Assembly: GCA_032622095.1 (NCBI GenBank)
Contig: CP136062.1
Location: 139,022,351 to 139,086,350 of the forward strand
Source: Siphonodentalium dalli
Lineage: Eukaryota > Mollusca > Scaphopoda > Gadilida > Siphonodentaliidae
Length of the DNA: 64,000 nt
Direction of reading: 5' to 3'
The notes under the pieces were generated by a model. That model made no database searches. It had not been told where the DNA came from and was given only the letters and a program-made list of their open reading frames with translations. Made by a program: the position numbers and the translations under genes. Shown here piece after piece: positions 32,573 through 41,989 of the stretch (positions within the stretch are counted from its first letter, which is position 1; every line of letters starts with the position of its first letter).

Positions 32573-33830
32573 GAGGAGATATCACCATAGGTATTATTCT
32601 CCTTACTGAGACCCATGCGGGACAAGACACAATTCCCGGCAGAATATGGTATTTCGTGTTTCATTCCGTATGTAGAACGCTGTCAAAGAACCACACATAC
32701 TTTGGTGGGCTAGGTATTTTCATTAACCCTTTACCCAACAAACCGGCCAAAACCGGCCAAATAAAGCTTCAACAGCCTAAAATATCTTGGGTCTGTCTCA
32801 ATAAAACCATACAAATATGGATATCATTGGAACCGGCTCATTGGCCACATTGTGATGGTTACAGTTAAGCCATGTGCCAATGCATTCTCTTATATGTGCG
32901 AGTCGACCATATGTCGCCTCGCATATATAAGAGAATGCATTGGCCTAAAACAAATCTTTTTTTTAACACTTTTTACCATTTTTTCTTACATTCTTTAACA
33001 ATTTTATAATTTTTAATGTGTTAAGCCAATGCATTCTCTTATATATGCGAGGCGACCTATGGTCGACTCGCATATATAAGAGAATGCATTGGCACAGGGC
33101 CGTTCTGTTGGGTAAAGGGCAGATTGCTAAGCATTTCAAAATAATCCCAAATTCGCACTCAGAATTTCAATGGATAAAGTTGGAATAAACATTTTTTTCT
33201 CTTTCCAAAGACTTGTTTGTTTGCTTAATGTATTACCACACCAACATCAGACGATACAAAATCTCTCGAGGATGACATATTTTGATAAGTTGGAGAAAGA
33301 GATGTGTAAATACAAGAAACTAGGGACCATTCAACTATGTGGCGATTTCAATGCAAGGGTTTAAAATACCAATGCTTTTATTTACAATGATAATATCAAC
33401 TTTATTCCATCTACTTGCCTAATATCTGCCGATGGATATGTGAATTTCGGCTAAGTATGGATAATAAAATAGACGCACGTGGAAAAGATCTGATTGATTT
33501 GTGTATTGCGGATCAGCTGATAATGTGCGAACATTTGGGGACTGTTTGGTAAAATTTACTAGTCATACCCCACATCGGTCCAGTGTCATTGAATATGTTA
33601 TTGTATGGCAGGACTTACTTAATGAGGTTATCATATTCAAATTGTCTAACTTCATTTCAACCTTATCTGACTGTCACTGCAGGTTGGAATGGAAACATAC
33701 TGCTAGGTATGCTACGACAGCTAAAACCCGAAGGTCAAGGAAATGCGGCAGTTTCAAAACAAAATCACGCACTCCCGAACAAATACATGTAGATAATAAA
33801 AATGCAACTCCGTGCCAAATATAATGAGTG
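32573..33830 (+). pseudogene. LINE A endonuclease domain (broken, split by pB-MITE-1)
   Basis: This is the apurinic-like endonuclease that opens ORF2 of many LINEs and nicks target DNA. Before the MITE (32573-32726) one frame gives LLTETHAGQDTIPG and FGGLGIFI, the usual E-T-H metal/catalytic segment and the GG-IFI strand. After the MITE (33120 onward) come AKHFKII, QWIKLE, then in another frame YFDKLEKEMCKYKKLGTIQ and CGDFNARV (33280-33360; the D-x-N active-site motif). Then RGKDLIDLC, FGDCLVKFTSHTPHRSSVI and LSDCHCRLEW (33480-33700; the terminal S-D-H motif with H changed to C). There are at least four frame changes and several stops. The MITE accounts for 393 bp of the split. Upstream ORF1 is absent. 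RT continuation is at 37391. Confidence 0.85.
32727..33119 (+). mobile_element. pB-MITE-1 copy 1 (393 bp, TTAA-type, two internal palindromes)
   Basis: Ends are CCCTTTACCCAAC (after TTAA 32723-32726) and GTTGGGTAAAGGG (33107-33119). The right TTAA has become CAGA. Inside are GGCCAAAACCGGCCAAATAAA, a unique segment, then two 69-bp palindromes (32876-32944 and 33025-33093) separated by a T/A-rich spacer (TCTTTTTTTTAACACTTTTT). The palindromes share arms (GCCAATGCATTCTCTTATAT), and their loops are inverted relative to each other (GAGTCGACC..AGGTCGCCTC versus GAGGCGACC..GGTCGACTC). Copy 2 at 42220-42612 has exactly the same length in reverse orientation. TTAA plus CCCTTT ends is the piggyBac-type signature. 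Confidence 0.92.
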
Positions 33831-34435
33831 ATCGTTGTGATTTTTCTCCAAAATTAATAATCATGTTGACATTATTATTAGGCATCTGAGACCGTGGGAG
33901 TACCAGAGAACTTAAAAAAATACTACGTTGTTTGAGTAGCACAAAATTAAAAAATTTAAAAACAGCATTAATTACCTTCTAGGTTCTGGTCGATTTGATG
34001 AAACAGTATATTGTATTCATGTGAATCGACGACCATTCGCAGTATTTTGTTATTTTCCATTTAAAGTGAATGAATTCCTTGAAATATCCTATTCATGGTG
34101 TGACCTAGTTTCACTTTCACCATTTCCAACTTTCAGCGGCGAAAAGTCAAATACAAAATTTAATCCATGATTGAAGAGCAAGTTACTTTTTGGTGACAGT
34201 GGTCGGTATATATTCTTTAACACAAAACACAACTGTATATTAACTCTGACGATCCAAATCAGTTGAATTAAACACAATTATAACACATTCCCGAAACCAG
34301 ATGAAGTATAAACAATTGGATTGTAACTGAAATTAACCCTTTGCGTTGAAAGAGAATACTAATGTGACAGTGTTTTGGCAATAAATGTCAAAATTAATTG
34401 ACATTATAGTTATATGGGGAGATATGTAATACATA
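33831..34435. other. unassigned stretch between LINE A and the split palindrome
   Basis: The first ~40 bases (frame with MSDRCDFSPKLI) may still be LINE A linker. TTAACCCTTTGCG at 34333 resembles a TTAA-type element end, but no partner was found. No other signal. Confidence 0.4.
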
Positions 34436-34483
34436 TAGAACCGTCTTCGTGTTTGTCTGTGTAAATGATTGCCGCACTAGATA
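34436..34483. repeat. left arm of a palindrome split by LINE B
   Basis: TAGAACCGTCTTCGTGTTTG (34436 on), then GTAAATGATTGCCGCACTAG/ATAG. The complement of 36708-36758 reads almost the same through GATAGCC, so this is the outer left arm of the hairpin whose remainder lies at 36652-36758. Confidence 0.85.
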
Positions 34484-36651
34484 GATAGATAGATAATTTT
34501 TAATGGCTAAAAGATGCAAAATTTGCAGACATGAGCATAAGCATATATACAAAAGTGTAAACTACAGAGTGTGACATTCATATAGTATAAATATAAAAAG
34601 TATAGATATATAAATATAACAAGAATGCAGCTTGACAGTTCTGTAGAGGGACAAGATAGTGAATAAACCTAGCTTAGTAATGACTACTAAATAAATACTC
34701 GTACCTGTATATATATACAACATGAAAAATCAAACCGTGCTATCCCACCCTCCTCCCTCAACAGGACTGTCGTGTTGCTTAAGAGATACTAGTAATAGAA
34801 CCAACAGCTCTTCGCCATCTGCATATACACACTGCTGCCATGTATGGCCGGCTTTAGACTGGCATGTCCATGACCGAAAGATGGAATCCCTAAATACAGG
34901 CAGCAGTGACAATATATGCAGCTGGCCAAGTACTGTCATCGTACATAGAAAAATAGAGATGAAAATAGAGTAGTAGAAGAGAAATATACATATGAATACG
35001 CTCGTCTGACAAGTCATGCCATCGATTGCCATCAAGGAGGGCACAGGAAAGCAAGCCAAAGCTTGCTTATTTCCACTGTGGTCCTTAATGGTAACCGACC
35101 ACATGACTGACCAGGCCACAGCACAAGTTCTCATAAGGTCGTACGGTATTATTAATAGCATGATTCACACCATTAATAATATACAAAGTCAGATTCCTCA
35201 GTACCTAAAATTTTATCGAATAATTCCTGTTTTATTAGGTGATTCCATGTAGCCAAGTTGCAGTTAGGTTCAATATATTTTACATAATTATTCCACAATG
35301 TGATTCCTGTGTAGAAAAAGCTATTGTAACCAAATACCCTAACATGAGGCACAGATAATCTAAAGATTCCAGACCGGAGATTATATTTACAATGAGTGTT
35401 CGAAAATTGGAATCCATCTCTTAGGTATGTAGGAGCTTTCCCATCTGTTATATTTTTCATGATAGTCAGCTTTCTTTGGGAAACTCTGGATTCAACCGGA
35501 AGCCATTTAATGGTTTTAAACTCTTCATAACCTATATGTGAAAATCTATCCAAGCTCAGAACAAACCGGATTAATTTGTTTTGAAATATTTGTAGTTTAT
35601 TTTTGGTAGTTTTTTTCAAAGAGCTATACCAAATAGAGGATGCATAATCGAGGTGGCATTGAATTAATGAGTTAGCAAGTAGTTTCTTTGTAAAAGGGGT
35701 TAGAAAGTCAGCCTTTCTATATAAAAATTTGAGACGAGCAGTTACTTTATTTAGTACCTGTTTGGCCATTTGTTCCCCAGTGAGACTTTCATCGAGACAG
35801 GCACCCAGATATTTCACCTCCTTGACGGACTGAATATTGATACCATTGCAGCAGATTGCAAGTTTGGGACATTTATTAATTTTGCGTTTGGAGCCAAATA
35901 AGATGGATTCTGTTTTGCCTAAATGAAGTGACAATTTGTTGTCGACTAGCCAGTGGCTTAGTGATGTTAATTCAGTACTCAGCTGATCTGCTATCACTTT
36001 TGAATCATTTCCCGAGACTATCTGCATACAGTAGTAACTTGCAATTTACGGCTGCAACGGCATCGTTCACGTTTAATAAAAACAGAAGAGGTCACAATAC
36101 TGACCCTTGAGGGACACCACACGTGATATTCAAAGCATGTGAGTGTGTTCCACTTATGTCAGTAATTTGGGTCCTGTCTGACAGATATGATGAGAACCAT
36201 GTTAAGGTGTTATTATCACTGCCTATAGCACTTAATTTGTCCAAAAGGATAGTATGGTTCACAGTGTCAAATGCTTTCTGGAGGTCAATAAAGACCATTC
36301 CAGTAAGCGATCCTTTATCCATGTTCCTTCTAATAGAGTCGGTGAGAGAGATAAGGGTAGATTCGGTTGAGAAGCCAGCTCTAAACCCCGATTGATGCTC
36401 ATATAATAAATTATTCTGTGTTAGGTATTCTTCCATTTGTTTATAAACAATTTTCTCCAGGATTTTGGAAGCCAGATTTAGGATGGAGACCGGTCTATAA
36501 TTACCGGGTGAAGTTTTTTCATTTTTCTTATAAATGGGAACCACTCTTGCAACTTTCAAATCGTTTGGAATGATCCCGTAGTGTATTGTCATATTTATAA
36601 TGTGTGTCAAGGGGGAAGAAATCACTGAAGCGCCATCTCGAAGAAACCCTC
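34480..36651 (-). mobile_element. LINE B, 5'-truncated CR1/L2-like retrotransposon
   Basis: On the minus strand the element runs from a truncated RT (near 36651) through the RT C-terminus (stop at 35173), a ~680-base 3' region, and a tail of four TATC units (34480-34495 on plus as GATAGATAGATAGATA). It sits in the left arm of a palindrome. The flanking sequence shows GATAG on both sides (34480-34484 region and 36652-36656), consistent with a short target duplication at the insertion site. 5' truncation and a simple-repeat tail are normal for this group. Confidence 0.85.
35173..36651 (-). pseudogene. LINE B reverse transcriptase (inactive)
   Basis: The RT copies element RNA into the nicked target. 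Reading on the minus strand: GFLRDGASVISSPLTHIINM (36651-36590), VVPIYKKNEKTSPGNYRPVS (RT0/1), SGFRAGFSTESTLI, FIDLQKAFDTVNH (motif A with catalytic Asp) and CGVPQGSVL (motif B). Then a TGA replaces the usual Gly codon (stop at 36092-36094). The frame continues as PLLFLL...NCKLLLYAD up to the active-site YADD, which is broken: a small deletion/frameshift falls right after YAD (about 36020). The rest stays open (35173-36027): SGNDSKVIADQL, LSHWLVDNKLSL, KVKYLG-like KEVKYLGACLD, HLDYASSIWYSSL, ITLWNNYVKYI. Motif order and the late LWNNY segment point to the CR1/L2/Jockey-type group. The endonuclease is absent through truncation. Confidence 0.92.
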
Positions 36652-36758
36652 GATAGCCGGTGGTGATACCACTCGTGCCGTTCCGACACTCGTGGTATCA
36701 CTCCGCCGGCTATCTCGTGCGGTGGTCATATACAAATACAAACACGAAGACGGTTCTA
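36652..36758. repeat. hairpin: centre and right arm of the palindrome split by LINE B
   Basis: 36652-36714 folds on itself (GATAGCCGG...GATACCACTCGTG, loop CCGTTCCGA, then CACTCGTGGTATCAC...CCGGCTATC). 36715-36758 (CTCGTGCGGTGG...AACACGAAGACGGTTCTA) pairs with 34436-34479 across LINE B. The whole palindrome would be about 155 bases without the LINE. Confidence 0.88.
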
Positions 36759-37390
36759 TTTATATATCATACTAGCAGATTAGCCCGATGACACTTCCCG
36801 TGGATTTTTACCCTTACACAGCAAGTTTGGGTTCAATTGGCCCAGCAGTTCTCGAGTCTATATCGGACATATATATATACGTATGGTGTTGTCGCACTGC
36901 ATCTACAATACTCCGCGTGCATATATATTAGCAACGGCCGGGATCATTCGAGGGTTTATGGCATTCTGTCCAAATGCACATAACGCACAACCACGCACTG
37001 TTTTATTTCCACCCCAACTACCATATACACCTACTGTCGCGCCCACTGACTACTATTATTATAAACGATTTATAATTAATGAACACGTATACTGTGTGGG
37101 ATCGCTTGGTATGACCACAAAAAGCTCAAGCTTACTGTCGTTCATTTTCCAACCAAATACATATATCTATACACATATACATAATTATATGCAAATGGAA
37201 CAGAGCGAAATTTATTTACTATGCATACATGTATAAAAACATTTGTAAATTAACATGTAATGAATTGTGTTGGAGAATAAACTATGGTTAAACAGCTAAC
37301 AGTACCCCTAGCACCATGTTTCAAATTTCTCCTGCACTCTTATGGTTCGATAATTCGTGATTCGTTCTGCAGCGCGCTGAGTACTCCAAA
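36759..37390. other. unassigned stretch
   Basis: ATTAGCCCGATGACAC then GGCCCAGCAGTTCTCGAGTC (36778-36860) resembles the 3' end of RTE-type SINE/LINE repeats, a weak impression. The plus frame 36883-37236 (117 codons) has no motif. Confidence 0.4.
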
Positions 37391-38135
37391 ATCTGCAGTC
37401 TTTACTGAAAGTCTTTCCTGAAGAAAAACTTCCAAATTCTGAAGGGATTAACAAGGCCACTGAAGGCCAATTTCATTGGCTGTTTATCTGAAGCCGCTAA
37501 GATTTCCCTGAAATACCTAACAAGGAAAGGAAAGCAAAATAGTAAGTCTTGGATTGATGGAGATCTTGGCGGAAAAGAGACAACAACTAATTAATTATGG
37601 AAAGGTTTACTCTAACAATCCTTTAGACCCTTCTGTGAGATGTCACTATTATAAATTATATAGGCATTACACTAATCTGTGTAAATTTCTACGGAACGCC
37701 TGTTATGCTTCTCTAGCTTATGGCTACACATGATTCCCTTCACGAACACAATCCCAAGTTATACTGGCCAATGGTAAACAAATTCCGGAATAAAGATAAT
37801 AATGTAACTTATGCCATTGACCAGGCCACTTCAAGACTGGGTTCATCGGAAGTGTCATATGCAAAACTAGTCACTGAATTGGAAAACCAGGTACATCCTT
37901 AGAATAAATTAACGATGCCAATGACATGTTAAAGAAAAACAAGGCTACAGACCTGGACTTACTTTAAAATATTATGCTGATATCAGGGTCATTGTTTTCT
38001 CTTGCTCTGTTTACATAACTTATTTAATGCATGCCTCTGCAATGTAGTATATCCAGAATTGTTCTCCACCGATACATTGTTCCTATCCATAAATGGAAAT
38101 ATGACAACGACCCTAATAATTACAGGGGAATGTCA
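37391..38135 (+). pseudogene. LINE A linker and RT start (broken), ends at LINE C insertion
   Basis: Pieces in different frames read EGINKATEG, SEAAKISLKYL, KSWIDGDLGG, QQLINYGKVYSNNPLDPSVR, YYKLYRHYTNLCKFLRNA (37410-37700). HNPKLYWPMVNKFRNKDNN (37745-37800) follows, then LFNACLCNVVYPELF and IVPIHKWKYDNDPNNYRGMS (38010-38130). The last is RT motif 0/1 (VPIhK...PNNYRGis). This is the region that joins endonuclease to RT in LINE ORF2, and the missing length between 33700 and 37400 fits the ~450 bases expected for the linker, so this is probably the continuation of the fragment at 32573-33830. It stops abruptly at 38135, where the LINE C leader starts. RT motifs A-E are absent. Confidence 0.8.
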
Positions 38136-38136
38136 C

Positions 38137-38675
38137 CGTGTGGGCCGGGGTATAGAATAAGCCTACCGCCCCACCACTGCGATGGGTGAGCGTCCATAAA
38201 GTGACACCCTGTTTGTCGTGGGGTGCATCCCGTGATATGTGGTGTAGAAGTCCTGGTGGTATTAGGGCGGCCGTGCCACGTGAGGCATCGACCTGCGGAT
38301 ACGGCTTAGCACATGGTCAACTTTGAACCTACATCTCTTCAAGACGGGTGGTTGAGTTGAACTGGTTCAATCAATCGACTTGTCACGCATCTCCGTAGAG
38401 TTTCATATTCAATTTGTGTTATCTGTTGTATAGTTCGTCTGTTGTTTGAAATAATGTGTTCTGTTTTTCACAAATGTTTCTGTTCACTCCTGGCTAAATG
38501 GGTCACCGCTTCAGCTATGAACCAGTCTTTGGCCCGATAATATTTCGAAGGGTAGTCCGCGGCTTGTTGTCACTTTTTTGATTTTTTTTTAATTATAACT
38601 AAAAAAAAAAACCACGACCTGATCGTAAGAATGATGACTCTCTTAGTTCCAATGTTACTGGGGTATACATAATTC
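38137..38675 (+). mobile_element. LINE C 5' leader
   Basis: Non-coding sequence starting GTGTGGGCCGGGG and containing CCACTGCGATGGGTGAGCG, GTGAGGCATCGACCTGCGG, GCTTAGCACATGGTCAAC and GGTGGTTGAGTTGAAC. The last three recur at 14311-14400 before another ORF1 fragment, which shows this is the leader of a LINE family. The sharp junction with the LINE A RT frame at 38136 marks the 5' end of the insertion. Confidence 0.75.
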
Positions 38676-39650
38676 TCTCAGTATTTGGTTCTTAGCTTCG
38701 ATTCGACTGTGCAAAAACCCTCTGTATGTGTCATTGATAAGACACATCAAAGTATTGCCGGACAATTGAAATATGTCAGACCAATCAGGGCCGGGCCAGT
38801 GACTGGCTATCTCCTGATTGAATGTTCAAAGAATGTTCAATCTGATGCTTTGTTGCAGGTAATGGCTATTGCACAAGCACCAGTGACGGTTGCTCCTCGG
38901 AAAACATTGAATAGCAGAACTTTTTCGAGAACCCGCGATATCTCCGACTCTTCTGATTCGGAGATATTGGCTGAGTTGGCACCACAGGGCGTTGCTGATG
39001 TTCGCATATTTTCTAATGGACTAAAAGTTCCTTTGCATAGTTATCTTTTGACTTTCAATCGGTGCGAACATCCGTCGGCATTGACGGTTTGATATGTGAA
39101 GATCGATTTGTCTACATGTGTTCCAAATCCCTTACGATGATTTATATGTCAGGGTTATGTCATGGCCAGGGCCATTATAAAAGTAAAGAAACCATATGTG
39201 GACGCTGTTCTGTTTCTGATCATGATCATAAGGATTCAACTAAACCAAAAAAAGTGTTCAAACTGTCAGGGTTTACAAATTGCAATGGATCGTTCATGTC
39301 CCATGTGGGAGTATGAATTCAAAATTCAACCGTGTAAGACTGAGAAACATCTATCATATTTCGCAACAAATAAAATAGTTGGTGCTCGACCATCAATTCA
39401 ACCAGTCACATACTCTTCTGTCATTTCTACAAAAAAGTGCGCTGATGCCAGCATTCAGACAGGTAAGAGCCAGAACACCACCACTCGCGTATCACAGGCG
39501 ACACAACATGGACATGTCTATTGAAGATGCGCCCCGTTGCTCACAAACAATCCACAAGTTGAGGCAGTTGCTGCAACACAGTATATTCGTGTCTCGCCAA
39601 AGTTTAGACTCACAGAAAAAGAGGTTCATATTTGAACTATAACAATTTCA
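38676..39650 (+). pseudogene. LINE C ORF1 (gag-like RNA-binding protein, frameshifted)
   Basis: ORF1 proteins of this type bind element RNA in the cytoplasm and carry CCHC knuckles. The first frame (38685-39092) has CVIDKTHQSIAGQLKYVRPI, TGYLLIECSKNVQ, RKTLNSRTFSRTRDISDSSD, SEILAELAPQGVADVR. The next frame (39100-39260) has LCHGQGHYKSKETICGRCS and DHDHKD, degenerate knuckles. A third frame (39255-39520) has KKCSNCQG, DRSCPMWEYEFKIQ and SYFATNKIVGARPS. At least two frameshifts separate them, and the first knuckle has lost a Cys. A further frame (39508-39642) may be the C-terminal tail. I see no endonuclease or RT after it, so ORF2 is missing. Confidence 0.8.
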
Positions 39651-40632
39651 ACAGATGCTTGATGAGAAACGATTATCTCTAAAAGTCACCAAACAGTATT
39701 TGTGGATTGAGGCTATCGGTTGGGTGAAACATGACATATTTCTACCGCATCCACTTGACCGTCAGCTTGACGAATTGATAGATTCATCAAATGTTATAAA
39801 TACAATATCAATGCAAAATCTAATGTTAAAAACTACTTTACATATTTCGATGTGCAGCCATGGTAATTTCGTGTTATTTGTTTGCTATTTATTATGTATT
39901 CCTGCAGGGGGGGGTCTGGAAAAATATTTCTGACACGACACTCAAAATAATAATTTCCGACCTCAATGTATCCACCACCCACCTACTTGCAAAAATATAT
40001 TTTTGTCCTTGGCAAAATTTTGGACCCACCCCTCCCTTGTCCCATATTTGACACTTTTATATTCTTTTTTACTAATTGTTGTTATTGGGAATACCATCCC
40101 AAATGTATTCCTTGTTCATGCTTGTTTCCAATCCTGCTCCACTATCTATTTTACAAGTCACTAAAATTTACTAAATATATGTGCCATCCTACCATACCAT
40201 TTAGACTTCACCATTATTATTGACTACACGTCTATTAATAAAATAAATGGCGAAAAACAATTCTATCCCAATCTGCTTCAATTATATTAATATAGATAAG
40301 GCTCTTTGTTCTCTGATATATAACTATGCATAAACCTGTCTAAACACCAAATCTAACCCCATGCAACATAATTTTGAGCGTGATATTGCTGTAAAATCCA
40401 GTATTAAACCCAGGTGACATCTAGGTCCATGCCTATTTTGTAGCAATGTGGTGACTAAGGGTGCATTTACACTGCTATAGAACTGTACACAGATCTACAC
40501 GCAGACTAGTGCGAACGGTTGATAAAGAAATGCACACAGAAAGAAAACGGTATTCGTTCGTGCGAGCAAAAATCGTGTCCGCTATACGTCACGGTCAACG
40601 CCGAAGCATTGCGACAGGCAAACCTGTTTTGA
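39651..40632. other. no gene; hAT-3-type terminus at 39905
   Basis: 39905 starts CAGGGGGGGGTCTGGAAAAA and continues CTGACACGAC, matching the start of the hAT-3 copy at 48243 (CAGGGGGGGGGGGCCGGAAA..., GTGACACAAC). The other end is not found, so it is a fragment. The remainder has small featureless frames. Confidence 0.55.
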
Positions 40633-41025
40633 TTAATTGTTACTCGGGCTTGGCGAATGTGTATCAGTTTTCGTTGTCATTTCAACCCATGTATTTCGTA
40701 TATTCAAGATGGACACGGACGTGTCAACCGGGGGGGGGGGGGGTGAGTGGTGTCTCACCGAACTTTGGTCAAAATGTTCAACAGTTGGACATTTCATACT
40801 TGACAAAACATTAGTTGTAATTTCCAAACCAACAATAGGTTGAAAATGATATTGTAGTTTGATTTTCAAACATTTTATTGGGGGGAGTATTGTTTCCTAC
40901 CTTATATGGAAAGATTGTGCCCTGGTCCCTCCCCGTGGCCAGTCAAAACTGCTAGTTAATTTGAGAAAAACAAATATGTCCTACATTTGGTCAACATTTT
41001 GCTACATTTTTCAAATAAAGGGTGT
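40633..41025 (-). mobile_element. hAT-1 family fragment, inverted
   Basis: The complement of 40714-41025 matches 13900-14265: same TIR zone (CACGGACGTGTCAACCGGGGG against CAGAGACGTGGCGACAGGGG), GTGAGACAC-type word, CAACTGTTGA, ATTTCCAAC, TTGAAAATGA, CCCCCCAATAAA and GGACACGGGGAGGGACCAGG-type word. G14 at 40730-40743. The distal end of the element is not present. Confidence 0.75.
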
Positions 41026-41499
41026 TGTAGCATGGATACCCACTCCATACCGATCCAAAATGGCACCCTCAATTTGTTGTTCGATGTTGTCTGCTGATAG
41101 TTGATCCATTTTATGTCTGGCCTAAACTGAAACGACTCGTAGTGAGTTGTCAATTACCAGAGTACTGGTCAGCGCGCGTTCACTATTAGTCATCATGTTG
41201 TGATGACAGTAATGCATGACACGTGACTTCATACATGTCTGTATCCAGATCTATACATAGTGTAAACGCAGCCTAATCGGGGGTCCAGAGTCCGTCAGTA
41301 TGCTAGAAACTGTGGTTTGATGTCTGGAAGGATGAAATAGCACTATTGTGTATAGTACGCGTGTCGCTCACACAGGGTTAATCGTTCTACGGGGATAAAG
41401 CCATATTATACCAATGTCGTTCCGTGACAATGACAACTGAGTCAGGCATATGAATTTATTATTAATTAACTGGCTTACAAGGTCAAGGTATATATGTTT
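41026..41499. other. no gene seen
   Basis: Nothing recognisable. Confidence 0.5.
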
Positions 41500-41545
41500 A
41501 GGCCAATGGAGACTCGCATATATAAGAGAATGCATTGGCACAGGA
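41500..41545 (-). mobile_element. pB-MITE-1 remnant (half palindrome)
   Basis: GGCCAATGGAGACTCGCATA then TATAAGAGAATGCATTGGCA/CAGG equals the right half of a pB-MITE-1 palindrome plus its outer flank CACAGG; the left arm is deleted after GGCCAATG. Confidence 0.75.
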
Positions 41546-41989
41546 TTTTCAAAAAATTTCAGGAAACTCCATTCATGGAAGGGTTAATTTTCCAAGATGA
41601 ATAAAACAATTGACCCGTGTTTATCCGATGCGATAAATTATATTATTTCAATAAGTTTTTTCCGAGACACATACATATTGCGTATATAGACATACCTTGT
41701 ATTTGTCGAGCCATTTTGAGCGCCCGAAAGAGACGAAAGCGATAACTTAGTCTGGTTATTTTTGGTGTAAACATATCTTGTTTTCTCAATAATACAATCC
41801 ATAGTTAACAATTACATCTAAATGTGAATCCATGACCAAACCGATAGGTACATGTAAATACATTTATGTGGCAGTATGTTAGGTATTGAAGGTACCGTGC
41901 GTATTTCGCAATAAAGTAATTCGTGTATGTACCTCGAAGTTGACCTATAATAGTCCACGATAGATCAGGGTGTTCTTTCAGTGTGCTTA
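41546..41989. other. no clear gene; possible LINE F upstream
   Basis: Precedes the LINE F C-terminal frame and may be its decayed coding sequence. No RT motif can be read in any frame. Confidence 0.4.

Noticed and set aside
34333..34345. Third TTAA-type element end (TTAACCCTTTGCG)
   Set aside because: No matching inverted end found within the next 3 kb.
34439..36757. One large DNA transposon with ends at the ACCGTCTTCGTGTTTGT repeats carrying an RT
   Set aside because: The arms join into a small palindrome once LINE B is set aside, and the LINE has its own tail and truncated 5' end, so insertion into a palindrome is simpler.
38137..39650. Retroviral or LTR-element gag
   Set aside because: No LTRs, primer site, protease or integrase; the leader plus CCHC ORF1 fits a LINE first ORF.
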